A stretch of DNA of 64,000 nucleotides from positions 62,001 through 126,000 of the forward strand of contig NZ_CP086063.1 of NCBI RefSeq assembly GCF_020783315.1, given 5' to 3'. The stretch is from Ferruginibacter lapsinanis. GTDB taxonomy: Bacteria; Bacteroidota; Bacteroidia; Chitinophagales; Chitinophagaceae. Made by a program: the position numbers and the translations under genes. Below are positions 1-9,008 of this stretch, one piece after another (the stretch's first letter is position 1; each line of letters starts with the position of its first letter). Under the pieces are notes generated by a model, which was given only the letters and a program-made list of their open reading frames with translations, did no database searches and was not told where the DNA came from.

Positions 1-3000
1 GGTGGCGAATACACACTTACAACTCCTGCTATTCAATCGCATACTTACAATACTGCAGGAAAATTTGCAGTAACACTTCAGGTAGAAACTGCAAATGGTT
101 GTAAGAGCACATTGTTTACTGATACTATGGTTGTTGAAGCCACTCCTGTACCGGCTTTCCAAAAAGGTTTGATCACTTGCCTGAAAGATAGTCTTCAGTT
201 CACCGATAAAAGCACCATTACTATCGGAAGTATCAATAGTTGGGATTGGGATTTTGGCGATACTAAAAAAAGTACCCTGCAAAACCCTAAGCATGCCTGG
301 GCCGCTCCCGGCAAATACGAAGTCACTCTCAGTGTAAAATCTGCAGGAGGTTGTCCTTCTACCGTTGTATTCAAGGATAGCGTAACAGTATTGGCATTAC
401 CAATCAATCTCTTCGATAAAAACGTGGATTGTACCAAAAAAGAAGTAACCTTTACTGATAAGTCAACCACTACTGCAGGTACTATTGTAAAACGACACTG
501 GGATTTTGGTGATGGACAACGGGATGATAATAATCTGGTATCGCCACTACACCCATATTCCGGAACAGGACCATACACTGCTACCCTTTGGGTAGAAACA
601 TCCAACGGCTGCCAGGATTCTGCTAACAAAGCAACCGTTACTTTCAGTATCGCTGCTTCGCCGGTTTCAAGCTTTAGCTTACCGGGTAATATCTGTTTAC
701 CTAATGCCGTGGCTACTTTTGCCAACACCTCTACCATTACGGATGGTACGGAAGCTGAGTTTACCAATGCATGGGATTTTGGTGACGGCTCTCCTGCTGC
801 TACCAGCACCGGACTGGCATCTATACAACATACCTATACAGGCGCAGGGCCATACACCGTTAAACTGGTTACCACCAGTAAATTCGGTTGTACCAGCACT
901 GCCACACCTAAAATAGTCAATACCATCTTTACACAACCTAAAGCAAGCTTTACTCCTCCGGCAGAAGTTTGTGTGAACGCTAAAGCGGCACTCAGCAGTA
1001 CAGGTACTGCTGCAGGAAGCGCTCCGGATATGTGGTACTGGAGTTTTGATGGTACGGATAACTATGGTACGCTTTCTAAAAAAGATACCGTAGCGGCATG
1101 GGCCACCGATGGTACCCAAACGATCAAACACTATCTTGTGTCTAAAGTAGGTTGTGTATCGGATACTGTTTCTAAATCGATCACGGTTAATCCATTACCG
1201 GTTAACCTGTTTGATAAAGACATTGATTGCAGTATCAAAAAAGTAACCTTTACTGATAAATCAACTGCTGCTGTAGGTACCATTACAAAACGCCACTGGG
1301 TGTTTGGAGATGGTGCCCGGGATGATGGCAATAATGCTACTGTATCGCATACTTACAGCGGCACAGGACCTTACACTGCCACACTTTGGGTAGAATCTTC
1401 TAAAGGTTGCCAGGATTCTGCTAACAGAGCAAGTGTAACATTCACCATCAGTGCTACGCCGGCTTCAAGCTTTACTTTGCCTGTTGCTAATATCTGTTTA
1501 CCGGCTGGTATTGCTACTTTCACCAACACCTCTACCATCGCTGATGGTACAGAAGCAGGGTTTGTGAACAGCTGGGATTTTGGCGACGGTACTAAAAAAG
1601 ATACCAGCTTCGGACTAGCGTCTATACAACACAGTTATACCGGGGTTGGGCCGTATACGGTTAAACTTACCACTACCAGTGTGAACGGTTGTAACAATAC
1701 CGCTACCCCTAAAATATTGAATACCATTTATGCTCAGCCTAAAGCTACTTTCACCGCCGCTCCTGCAGAAGCCTGCCTGAACAGCAATGCTTCATTCAGC
1801 AGTACCGGTTCGGCAGCAGCCAGCACTGCAGCAGATTGGTATTGGGACCTCGGAACAGGCAGCTTTGGTACATTATCTAAAAAAGATACCGTAGCCGCAT
1901 GGAGTGTGCCGGGTGATAAGACCATTCGTCATTATATCGTTTCTGCTGTAGGTTGTATCTCGGATACAGCTAACAAGACCGTTACCGTTAACAGTTTACC
2001 TACAGCTTCCTTTACCCAGGTGGCAGTAGGATGTGCCGGTAAAGAAGTGGCATTCACTGACGGGTCTGCCACCACTACCACCGGGGCCACCATTACTGAA
2101 TGGAACTGGAACTTTGGCGACGGAAACAAATTAAAACAAACCACTGCTGCGGCTGTTAAACATACCTATGCAACAGGCGGAAGCTATCCGGCCACCCTGG
2201 TGATCAGAGACAGCAAAGGCTGTATCAGTGATACATTCAGATTAACCGTTGATGTCTATCCTAATCCTGTTCCTTTGTTTACAGTAACTGATATCTGTTT
2301 ACCAACTATTCAACCAATATTTACTGATGCCAGCACTATTACCAGCGGATCGGTAACTGACTGGAGCTGGAATTTTGGTGATGGCACTCCTGCTGTAACA
2401 GGGGTAGCTTCTACTCCGCACAACTATATTGCAGGCAATATCTACAAGGTAACGCTTACGGCTACCTCAGATAAAGGATGTACCACTACAGGTGCTGCCG
2501 TTGATGTAACCGCTACCAGTGCGCCGATCGCAAGTGACAGCATCATCAACAGTGCTAACCTGTGCAGCAGCTCTCCGGTTACACTTATCGACCAGTCTGT
2601 GCCAAACGGATTTGGTACCGTTAGTAAGATCGAGATCTTCTGGAATGGGGTATCTGATGCTACCAACAAAACAGTAGACAATGCACCGGCTACCGGTGGC
2701 ACCTATACGCACAAATATCCTGATCTATCTGCTGATCAAAACTATGAAGTGGTGATCAGGGCTTACTCTGCTTCAGGATGTTATAAAGACTCGGCAAGAA
2801 CAATTGCGCTATTGGCTTCGCCTAGCTTAACATTTAATGCAATACCCGGTATCTGTGAAGAAAAAGATACCATACAGATCGATGTGCCGCAAGATGCCAA
2901 TAACCTGCCGATACGTACTGCTTTCTTCAGTGGTGAAGGAATTACGGACAGTGCCGGTAGCTTCTTCCCTGCCCTTGCAGGACCAGGCAATCACCTGATC

Positions 3001-3570
3001 ACTTATACCGATACTGCTACCAACGGTTGTGTAAGCAAAGCTTCCCAATCTGTATTTGTGTACGCTACCCCTACCATTAAAATGGATGCTACCAAAGCGG
3101 TAATGCTGGGAGATAAGATCAAACTCAATCCTACCATCACCGGTAATATACAAACCTACCTGTGGGATCCGGCTACTTACCTGGATGCTGATAATATTAA
3201 AGCGCCGATATCTACCCCTGCGGCTGATATCACCTATACACTTACAGTAACCTCTAAGGATGGTTGTGAAGCTGACAGCAGTGTAGCGGTAAAAGTATTG
3301 AAGGACTTTGGAGTGCCTAATACATTTACTCCTAATAATGATGGTATCAATGATAACTGGGTTATCGAAGAACTGCCGTCTTTCCCGATACAAAAAGTTC
3401 AGGTGTTCAACAGGTATGGACAGATCGTTTATGAAACCAAAAAATACAATCCGCTTGGATGGGATGGTACCTACAAAGGAAAACCATTACCGTTCGGTAC
3501 TTATTATTACATCATCGAATTGAATGGAATGGTGGAACCTAAGGTCGGATATGTTACTATCATAAAATAA
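1..3570 (+). CDS. PKD-repeat surface protein with CHU_C (T9SS type B) sorting domain, 5' end missing
   Basis: The reading frame is open from base 1, so the gene starts before the window; the first in-frame ATG at 112 lies inside a PKD domain. The visible part is a chain of PKD-like domains marked by motifs such as WDFGDG, WDFGDTK, HWVFGDG and WNWNFGDG, with regularly spaced cysteines. The last ~85 residues (VPNTFTPNNDGINDNW, then VFNRYGQIVYE, WDGTYKGKPLPFGTYYYII) are a clear gliding-motility-associated C-terminal (CHU_C) domain, which in this phylum directs export by T9SS and surface attachment. A three-domain block of 798 bp (266 residues) is repeated, starting near 397 and again near 1195. 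Function is likely adhesin-like or structural; no catalytic domain is seen. A strong terminator follows at once. Confidence 0.9.
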   Translation, partial: GGEYTLTTPAIQSHTYNTAGKFAVTLQVETANGCKSTLFTDTMVVEATPVPAFQKGLITCLKDSLQFTDKSTITIGSINSWDWDFGDTKKSTLQNPKHAWAAPGKYEVTLSVKSAGGCPSTVVFKDSVTVLALPINLFDKNVDCTKKEVTFTDKSTTTAGTIVKRHWDFGDGQRDDNNLVSPLHPYSGTGPYTATLWVETSNGCQDSANKATVTFSIAASPVSSFSLPGNICLPNAVATFANTSTITDGTEAEFTNAWDFGDGSPAATSTGLASIQHTYTGAGPYTVKLVTTSKFGCTSTATPKIVNTIFTQPKASFTPPAEVCVNAKAALSSTGTAAGSAPDMWYWSFDGTDNYGTLSKKDTVAAWATDGTQTIKHYLVSKVGCVSDTVSKSITVNPLPVNLFDKDIDCSIKKVTFTDKSTAAVGTITKRHWVFGDGARDDGNNATVSHTYSGTGPYTATLWVESSKGCQDSANRASVTFTISATPASSFTLPVANICLPAGIATFTNTSTIADGTEAGFVNSWDFGDGTKKDTSFGLASIQHSYTGVGPYTVKLTTTSVNGCNNTATPKILNTIYAQPKATFTAAPAEACLNSNASFSSTGSAAASTAADWYWDLGTGSFGTLSKKDTVAAWSVPGDKTIRHYIVSAVGCISDTANKTVTVNSLPTASFTQVAVGCAGKEVAFTDGSATTTTGATITEWNWNFGDGNKLKQTTAAAVKHTYATGGSYPATLVIRDSKGCISDTFRLTVDVYPNPVPLFTVTDICLPTIQPIFTDASTITSGSVTDWSWNFGDGTPAVTGVASTPHNYIAGNIYKVTLTATSDKGCTTTGAAVDVTATSAPIASDSIINSANLCSSSPVTLIDQSVPNGFGTVSKIEIFWNGVSDATNKTVDNAPATGGTYTHKYPDLSADQNYEVVIRAYSASGCYKDSARTIALLASPSLTFNAIPGICEEKDTIQIDVPQDANNLPIRTAFFSGEGITDSAGSFFPALAGPGNHLITYTDTATNGCVSKASQSVFVYATPTIKMDATKAVMLGDKIKLNPTITGNIQTYLWDPATYLDADNIKAPISTPAADITYTLTVTSKDGCEADSSVAVKVLKDFGVPNTFTPNNDGINDNWVIEELPSFPIQKVQVFNRYGQIVYETKKYNPLGWDGTYKGKPLPFGTYYYIIELNGMVEPKVGYVTIIK

Positions 3571-3586
3571 AAAATGAAGGAATACC

Positions 3587-3623
3587 AAAAATCGGCTGCT
3601 TTCTATTAGCAGCCGATTTTTTT
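3587..3623 (+). terminator. Intrinsic terminator after the PKD protein
   Basis: A perfect 10-bp stem (3591-3600 with 3608-3617) has a 7-nt loop and is followed by a T-run. It lies 20 nt after the stop codon of the PKD gene. Confidence 0.9.
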
Positions 3624-3673
3624 ATTGGAGAAGCAACACTTTCATAAAACCAACTCCTCTTTTATAGCATGGG

Positions 3674-3687
3674 AACGATTGCGTAAA
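3674..3687 (+). promoter_or_regulatory. Operator-like motif shared with the giant-gene upstream region
   Basis: The 14-mer AACGATTGCGTAAA occurs here, about 180 bp before the start of the next secreted-protein gene. It recurs exactly, on the opposite strand, at 19883-19896 upstream of a giant secreted-protein gene, where it forms half of a palindrome resembling LacI/GalR-family operators. A 10-bp core recurs at 31260-31269. A regulatory role is inferred from sharing and position only. Confidence 0.4.
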
Positions 3688-3869
3688 AAATAAGAATCTG
3701 ATTGTTAAGGAAAATCTAAAAAAAAGTCTACCTTACAAAGACAAAATATTTACTTATTAAATCCAAGCCCATTTCATAAAAAATAGCCGTACGCTGCTAA
3801 ATCTCAAACAATAAACCAATTACATAATCATCAATATCAATTTAAAATTTAACGACAAAAAAACCAATT

Positions 3870-6800
3870 ATGAAAAAAATCTATTTATTAATACTTTGCT
3901 GTCTCTCCCTGAGCGGAATCATAAAAGCCCAGGTACTATCAGAAAGCTTTGAAGAAGCCGGTTGGGTAGTAGGCGGAACGGATGTTGGAGGAACCGTAGC
4001 AGGAGCAATTCCTACCAGTAGCAGTGCCGCAAATACAAGCTGGTTATATAGTGCTATATCTGTTTGCAGTAATACAGGCACAGTAACCACACTAGCAAGA
4101 AGTGGAAAGGCCGTTCAGGTTCGAACCACGGGTTCAAGTTATATCGTAACTCCAATCATCAAAGGTGGTGTGGCTAGTATCACAGTTTGGGTAATGCCTA
4201 CTTCAGCTACTACAAGGTTCAATATAGGTATTGCTACTAGTACCAATACTACGGGGGTTGGGCAATTATCCAACTCTTACTCAAACACAGCAGGGTCAGG
4301 TAGTACCGTTTCAGGAATATGGTCAATATCTTATTTTAGCGTGGGAGTAAATTTAACTTCCGGTGTTTGGCAACAATTGAGCGTTACTGCTAATGTAGCG
4401 GCAACAGATGATGCTCTTGTGAAATTCCAACGTGTATCTGCAGGATCAGTTGGAATTGACGATATTCTTATTTCAGGTGGTGGTCCTTCAGCTCCTGTAG
4501 TAACTACTACAGCTCCGTCTTCAATAGGCAGCACTACTGCTACCAGTGGTGGTGATGTTACTTCTGACGGAGGAAGTGCTGTATTAAAAAAAGGTGTTTG
4601 CTGGAGTACATCAGCAAACCCTAAAGCATATGCACCCGATACCACAGTAAATGGTTCGGGTACAGGTTCATTTGTCAGTTCAATTACAGGATTAACAGCG
4701 GGTACTTTGTACCATGTAAGAGCCTATGCAATCAATGCAATCGACACAGCTTATGGAGCTGACCTGACTTTCACTACAACTATTCCAACTACAGATTTTT
4801 ATAATGTAGCAGGCACTGATATTACAATACCGGGGAACTGGGGCACTAACACAAACGGCTCTGGCACACCTGCTGCAAATTTTACTGCTAACGGACAAGT
4901 ATTTCACTTGTTAAATACAGGTGGAACAATGTCAGGCCCTCTGACCATAACCGGAACAGCCTCTAAATTAATTATTGAAAATACTTTTGTTGCCACACAA
5001 ACCTTGAATGCTACAACTGATGTTGCAGCAGCTGGTATCTTAACGATTAAAACTGCCACTAACCCTACTTTCGGAACAATTAATACTGCAAGTACAGTAA
5101 ATTTTGATGGAGCAGGAACAACAGCCAGCGCTACTAACTTTGGTAACCTTGGTTTATTAAATGGTGGTGTTTTGCCAGTAGGTAGTGTAGGTGTTTTTGG
5201 AACATTCAATCCCGGATCAACTTCTTCTGCAGTTGCCGGAAATAATTTTTCGTTTAACGGTACATCCGCTCAAACTATCCCAGCATTCACTTTTGATAGT
5301 TTGATCGTTAATAACACTGCCGGAACTTCTATAAGTGGAAGTAGTTCTGTTGTTGCAGCCAATAAGGGAATCAGTATTTTGCAAAATCTTACAATACCTG
5401 CCGGAGACACGTTGAGACCAAAAGGTAGCAATGGAGTTTCTTATACAGTTGCTGCTTCAAAAGCCTTGGTAGTTAACGGAGCTTTAGACAATCAATCTAC
5501 AGGTACAGTTACTATGACCGGTACTATCACTGTTAACAGTGGCGGTGCTTACATAATGAATGCTCCGGTTGGAAATTCTGCCGGTTTTATCCCTACAGGT
5601 ACTTACAATGCTGGGTCAGATATCATTGTATTACAAGGTGCTGCCAGAATCCCTGCTACTATTGGTGGTAATGTAACCTGGAGCAGTACAGGAGCCGGTT
5701 CTTACTTAAATGGTAATACTACCATTGGAGGTAATATGACAGTGACCAATGGGCAGATAAATCATGGTTCAGGTGGTACAGGAAGATCATTGACCATTTC
5801 AGGTAACTTAACTGTTTCAGGTGGTAGATATGATGTATTAGGTACTCCCGGAAGTGGTGCTACCAACCAAACACTTACTGTAAATGGTAATGTAAATGTA
5901 ACCGGTGGCCGTTTATATGCATCAGCAGGTAATACTGGTACTGGTACTGGTACAATCAATATTAAAGGTAATCTTGTACATACCAGCGGTTCTTTTGGAG
6001 ATTCTAATATTGTTAACACAACCGGTTTGATTGTATTTAACGGTACATCTAACCAAAACATATCTTCAATAGGATTATCTGATACAACTTCTGTAACAAT
6101 AAATAATGCTGCAGGTGTAACCTTATTAACTGATTTTGGACCAATTGGCGGTACGCTTACATTTACCAATGGATTGATCCATACAGGTGCAAATAAACTA
6201 ATATTAGACAGCATGGCGACTACAACGGGAGCAGGTGCTGGTAAATATGTGCATGGTAATGAAAGGAAATATTTCAAAACAGGTAGTGCTATCAGCAAAA
6301 CTTTTGAAATTGGTGATGCTACAAATTATACTCCAGTAGATCTAACTTTTGCCAGTATCACTGGTGGAGGTAGTATTACCGCCAGTACAACAGCGGGAGA
6401 TCATCCACTGGTTGCTATCTCTCAACTGGATGGTAATTTATCTGTGAACAGATACTGGACATTAACCAATGGAGGAATTACATTTACAACTTATGACGCT
6501 GTCTTCAATTTCATAGCATCAGATGTAGATGCAGGAGCAAGCACCAGTTCATTCATAATTGGAGAATACGGTCTGGGTGGCTGGACTTATCCAACTGTAG
6601 GAACACTTACTCCAACAAGTTCACAGTTAACAGGAAATACAGGATTTAGTGATTTTGCTATTGCAGAAGTCAATGCACTCCTTCCTATTAAATTAGAGTT
6701 CATTAATGGAATAAAATCTGCGGCAGGTAACGCACTTAACTGGAAAGTTAATTGTACATCTACAAGTATTACAATGCAAATTGAAAGATCGGCTAATGGT

Positions 6801-7232
6801 ACTAATTTCACTACGGTAAACTCTATCACCGCCACTCAATCCCGTTGCAGCCAGCCATTTGATTTTATGGATGCACAGCCGCTTGCCGGCACTAATTATT
6901 ATCGTTTGAAGATGATCGATATAGACGGCAGAATTTCTTATTCTTCAATAATTGCCATTTTGAATAAAGCAAAAGGAACAGAGATTACAGGTCTGTACCC
7001 TTCAATTATCAAAAATGATGCAACGCTTAGCTTGGTAACTGCTAAAGCTGCCAGTATGAATACGATCATTACTGATATGACTGGTAAACTTATTAAAGCT
7101 GCAACTCAGAAAATTGCTGAAGGAAGTAGCTTAATAAAAGTTGATTGTGCTGGTCTTCCAAATGGAGTATATAACCTTACAGGTATTATTGATGGAAAGG
7201 TGATCAAAACCATTCGCTTCATTAAACTATAA
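3870..7232 (+). CDS. Large secreted protein with T9SS type A sorting domain
   Basis: Starts with a clear signal peptide (MKKIYLLILCCLSLSGIIKAQ, residues 1-21). Residues ~22-200 look like a jelly-roll or carbohydrate-binding-like domain ending in an 'IDDILISGG' strand. Residues ~205-310 are a fibronectin-III-like module (SGGDVTSDGG, CWSTSANP, TLYHVRAYA). A long Gly/Thr/Asn-rich beta-repeat region follows to ~residue 800, then a module (TGANKLILDS, FEIGDATNYTPVDLTF, RYWTLTNGG, FSDFAIAE) that also occurs in the giant protein ending at 9009. The last ~75 residues form a type A T9SS sorting domain ending IRFIKL. No catalytic motif was recognised, so this is probably a surface or matrix protein. 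A hairpin terminator follows. Confidence 0.88.
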   Translation: MKKIYLLILCCLSLSGIIKAQVLSESFEEAGWVVGGTDVGGTVAGAIPTSSSAANTSWLYSAISVCSNTGTVTTLARSGKAVQVRTTGSSYIVTPIIKGGVASITVWVMPTSATTRFNIGIATSTNTTGVGQLSNSYSNTAGSGSTVSGIWSISYFSVGVNLTSGVWQQLSVTANVAATDDALVKFQRVSAGSVGIDDILISGGGPSAPVVTTTAPSSIGSTTATSGGDVTSDGGSAVLKKGVCWSTSANPKAYAPDTTVNGSGTGSFVSSITGLTAGTLYHVRAYAINAIDTAYGADLTFTTTIPTTDFYNVAGTDITIPGNWGTNTNGSGTPAANFTANGQVFHLLNTGGTMSGPLTITGTASKLIIENTFVATQTLNATTDVAAAGILTIKTATNPTFGTINTASTVNFDGAGTTASATNFGNLGLLNGGVLPVGSVGVFGTFNPGSTSSAVAGNNFSFNGTSAQTIPAFTFDSLIVNNTAGTSISGSSSVVAANKGISILQNLTIPAGDTLRPKGSNGVSYTVAASKALVVNGALDNQSTGTVTMTGTITVNSGGAYIMNAPVGNSAGFIPTGTYNAGSDIIVLQGAARIPATIGGNVTWSSTGAGSYLNGNTTIGGNMTVTNGQINHGSGGTGRSLTISGNLTVSGGRYDVLGTPGSGATNQTLTVNGNVNVTGGRLYASAGNTGTGTGTINIKGNLVHTSGSFGDSNIVNTTGLIVFNGTSNQNISSIGLSDTTSVTINNAAGVTLLTDFGPIGGTLTFTNGLIHTGANKLILDSMATTTGAGAGKYVHGNERKYFKTGSAISKTFEIGDATNYTPVDLTFASITGGGSITASTTAGDHPLVAISQLDGNLSVNRYWTLTNGGITFTTYDAVFNFIASDVDAGASTSSFIIGEYGLGGWTYPTVGTLTPTSSQLTGNTGFSDFAIAEVNALLPIKLEFINGIKSAAGNALNWKVNCTSTSITMQIERSANGTNFTTVNSITATQSRCSQPFDFMDAQPLAGTNYYRLKMIDIDGRISYSSIIAILNKAKGTEITGLYPSIIKNDATLSLVTAKAASMNTIITDMTGKLIKAATQKIAEGSSLIKVDCAGLPNGVYNLTGIIDGKVIKTIRFIKL

Positions 7233-7270
7233 TATGATTTAAGTTCTTAAAACCCTGAATACCTCCAATA

Positions 7271-7302
7271 AGTCCCGATTGCTTCTGCAGTCGGGATTTT
7301 TT
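7271..7302 (+). terminator. Intrinsic terminator after the secreted protein
   Basis: A stem of tcccga (7273-7278) with tcggga (7291-7296), extended by wobble pairs on both sides, is followed by a T-run about 40 nt after the stop codon. Confidence 0.8.
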
Positions 7303-7465
7303 ATACAAGAATGATAATAAAAATATTAAAGCCGGATATTGAAGCTAATTGCTTCAAAAGTATAGTCTCATATTCTTTAAAAAGCGTTTTTCTCGCTATT
7401 AAACATGCCATTCATACCTATGAAAGGCAATATCAGTAAGATTATACAAAATCTTTAAAATCATT

Positions 7466-7496
7466 TTTGGAATTCTACCATCTTATTGTAAATTTG
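7466..7496 (+). promoter_or_regulatory. Bacteroidota-type promoter of tRNA-Gln
   Basis: A TTTG -33 element (7466-7469), a 19-nt spacer and a TAAATTTG -7 element (7489-7496, consensus TAnnTTTG) match the known Bacteroidota housekeeping promoter. The tRNA begins 29 nt downstream. Confidence 0.8.
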
Positions 7497-7524
7497 CACT
7501 CCCAAATCAATCTGGGCAAATGAT

Positions 7525-7595
7525 TGGGTTATGGTGTAACGGTAGCACTACAGATTTTGATTCTGTCTGTCTAGGTTCGAATCCTGGTAACCCAA
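7525..7595 (+). tRNA. tRNA-Gln (anticodon TTG)
   Basis: The acceptor stem TGGGTTA (7525-7531) pairs with TAACCCA (7588-7594), followed by discriminator A. The anticodon stem ACAGA/TCTGT flanks the loop TTTTGAT, giving anticodon TTG, which reads CAA. The T-arm GGTTCGAATCC is intact. The 3' CCA is not encoded and must be added. A bidirectional terminator follows. Confidence 0.95.
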
Positions 7596-7600
7596 CAACA

Positions 7601-7633
7601 AAAAAAAGCAATCGTTTTACGATTGCTTTTTTT
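7601..7633. terminator. Bidirectional terminator between tRNA-Gln and the exosortase operon
   Basis: The stem gcaatcgt (7608-7615) with acgattgc (7619-7626) has a 3-nt loop, an A-run on the left and a T-run on the right, so it can work in both directions. The stop codon of the minus-strand gene (7617-7619) lies inside the hairpin. Confidence 0.85.
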
Positions 7634-8027
7634 GTTGTTGGTAGAATATTCTATCTACCATCCAGAAAAAGATAAACGGGAATGGTGTTAGTAGTTTTGT
7701 AAATACCAGATAATCTCTGGTAAAATTAATTGCTGCCTCAGGACTAATGGTTGCCAAATGGAAATGTCCCAATCCTAAGATGATAAGTTTTGACAGAAAA
7801 TACCCTCCCCATAGTAAGAGATATACAAGCAGAAATATTCTAAACATTTTACCAGTAACAGAATACTTCATCACCACTATTCCTGTTATCGGTAAAAAAA
7901 CCGTTCGTATGATTACAAATAAAGCATGATACTTGTGTAAAAAATAAGTTGCTTTCAACCAATCAAGTACAAATACTGTGACTGTCATTAAAAGCATCAA
8001 TAAAAAAAAAGTACTAAATTTTTTCAC
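7617..8027 (-). CDS. Exosortase-associated small membrane protein
   Basis: A 136-residue, very hydrophobic protein with about four membrane segments (roughly residues 5-24, 36-54, 64-86 and 110-128) and a basic, Gln-rich C-terminus (YQQQKKQS). Its start overlaps the end of the exosortase gene by 14 nt, so the two are translationally coupled. Many Bacteroidota exosortases have a small conserved membrane partner of this kind (for example, families named XrtX- or XrtF-associated membrane proteins); the exact family cannot be fixed by eye. No catalytic motif is seen. The role, helping or stabilising the exosortase, is inferred from the overlap. Confidence 0.7.
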   Translation of the reverse strand: MKKFSTFFLLMLLMTVTVFVLDWLKATYFLHKYHALFVIIRTVFLPITGIVVMKYSVTGKMFRIFLLVYLLLWGGYFLSKLIILGLGHFHLATISPEAAINFTRDYLVFTKLLTPFPFIFFWMVDRIFYQQQKKQS

Positions 8028-8586
8028 GATTAAACCCTTTTCTTGTAAATAATATCCAGCAACAAAATATTACTAAATAAAGAAGTATCGTGAAGATGTA
8101 CTTATGGTTAAGTTCAAACATCGGATTGTGATAACGATACACCCAATAAAGTAATGTACACCTGATAATGTTTGCAATATTTATAACAATAACCCCGCCA
8201 ATAGAGAAAGCCATTTTTCTGCGCCATGTGTAATATGGCAACAATAAAATAATTGACAAATAAATAACCATCAGATCCAGCGCATTACAACCATCAGCTA
8301 TATATAAAATGATTCTTTTATTTTCCATTATTGGTATTGCCCTTTCCTGAATAGGGAACTCTCCTACTGTTACCGTTGGAGTAACCCTCAAAATATCATT
8401 GATAGAAAACACCGTAGCATGAGCTGTGATCTTTGTTAAAAAATGATCCGGAATATTTGCAGGTAGTAGCACTAAATTGTATAGCAGTTGCCATGCTATT
8501 ATAAATACAACCACCTTTATAAAAAAAGATTTTATTTCCTTATTCAGGCTAACATCATCTCCAAAAAAATTAAAATTTTCAGGCAT
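8014..8586 (-). CDS. Exosortase/archaeosortase family transpeptidase
   Basis: A 190-residue integral membrane protein with the exosortase catalytic triad: Cys100 in IADGCNALDLMVIYL, Arg142 in NIANIIRC and His161 in ELNHKYIFT, each in or beside a membrane helix. Exosortases cleave a short C-terminal sorting signal (motif, hydrophobic segment, basic cluster) on exported proteins and can transfer the product to another molecule. The subtype is not assigned; the short form with a small overlapping partner fits Bacteroidota types. The nearest candidate substrate is the 92-residue protein encoded just upstream (8662-8940). Only about 24 bp separate this start codon from a strong terminator hairpin, so there is little room for a promoter. 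Expression may come from read-through or from a promoter inside the upstream gene. Confidence 0.88.
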   Translation of the reverse strand: MPENFNFFGDDVSLNKEIKSFFIKVVVFIIAWQLLYNLVLLPANIPDHFLTKITAHATVFSINDILRVTPTVTVGEFPIQERAIPIMENKRIILYIADGCNALDLMVIYLSIILLLPYYTWRRKMAFSIGGVIVINIANIIRCTLLYWVYRYHNPMFELNHKYIFTILLYLVIFCCWILFTRKGFNREKI

Positions 8587-8610
8587 ATTTTATTTTAAAG
8601 ATAAAATAAA

Positions 8611-8640
8611 AATACACCTCTCGGTTAAGAGAGGTGTATT
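8611..8640 (-). terminator. Terminator hairpin, copy A
   Basis: A perfect 12-bp stem (8611-8622 with 8629-8640) with loop GGTTAA on the plus strand. Read on the minus strand it is followed by a T-rich run. It lies after the 92-residue gene and before the exosortase. Copy B at 19993-20022 differs by one base in each arm, and the pair change is compensatory. Confidence 0.85.
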
Positions 8641-8661
8641 AAATTTAGTAAGATGAGCCTA

Positions 8662-8940
8662 TTAGCTATTGTCTGACACCGCCTGAACCATCATCGCCTT
8701 CTTCGCATTCCTGCGTTTGATCACCCATACACCCAGACCGACACCTACTGCAAGCAAGCCAATACTCATCCACTGAGTCAATGGCACTGCTGGTGGACGG
8801 TAGTCCGGATTACCTCCGGGGTTATCATCCGGGTTCTGAGCAAATAATACTACAGGCATCATGAACACTATCAGCATCACCAGCATCGGGTATAACCGGC
8901 TCGTGAACTTTGATAACGATGTCTTTAAATGTGCACTCAT
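8662..8940 (-). CDS. 92-residue protein with exosortase-type C-terminus, copy A
   Basis: Residues 1-35 form a signal peptide (basic n-region, LVMLIVFMMPVVLFAQ). A short Asn/Asp/Pro/Gly-rich stretch (NPDDNPGGNPDYRPP, 36-50) is followed by AVPL, a glycine-rich membrane segment (57-74) and a basic cluster KRRNAKK (75-81), with 11 further residues. Motif, helix and basic cluster form the three-part layout of exosortase substrates. They resemble the short PID-CTERM-like proteins of Bacteroidota, though the motif here is VPLT rather than the usual form. If both ends are processed, under 20 residues would remain. The gene follows the giant gene by 68 bp and lies next to an exosortase. An identical protein is encoded at 20044-20322. 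Function unknown. Confidence 0.78.
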   Translation of the reverse strand: MSAHLKTSLSKFTSRLYPMLVMLIVFMMPVVLFAQNPDDNPGGNPDYRPPAVPLTQWMSIGLLAVGVGLGVWVIKRRNAKKAMMVQAVSDNS

Positions 8941-9008
8941 CTTTGATATTTTTTTTATTTCTTAATTTGTTTGTTTGAGTCAACTAATTGTATTCTCTGG
9001 TTGCCCTA

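Noticed and set aside
195..3393. Many open frames on the minus strand under the PKD protein
   Set aside because: They are mirror images of a repetitive, Thr/Ser/Gly-rich coding sequence with few chance stops; none shows a family motif or start signal.
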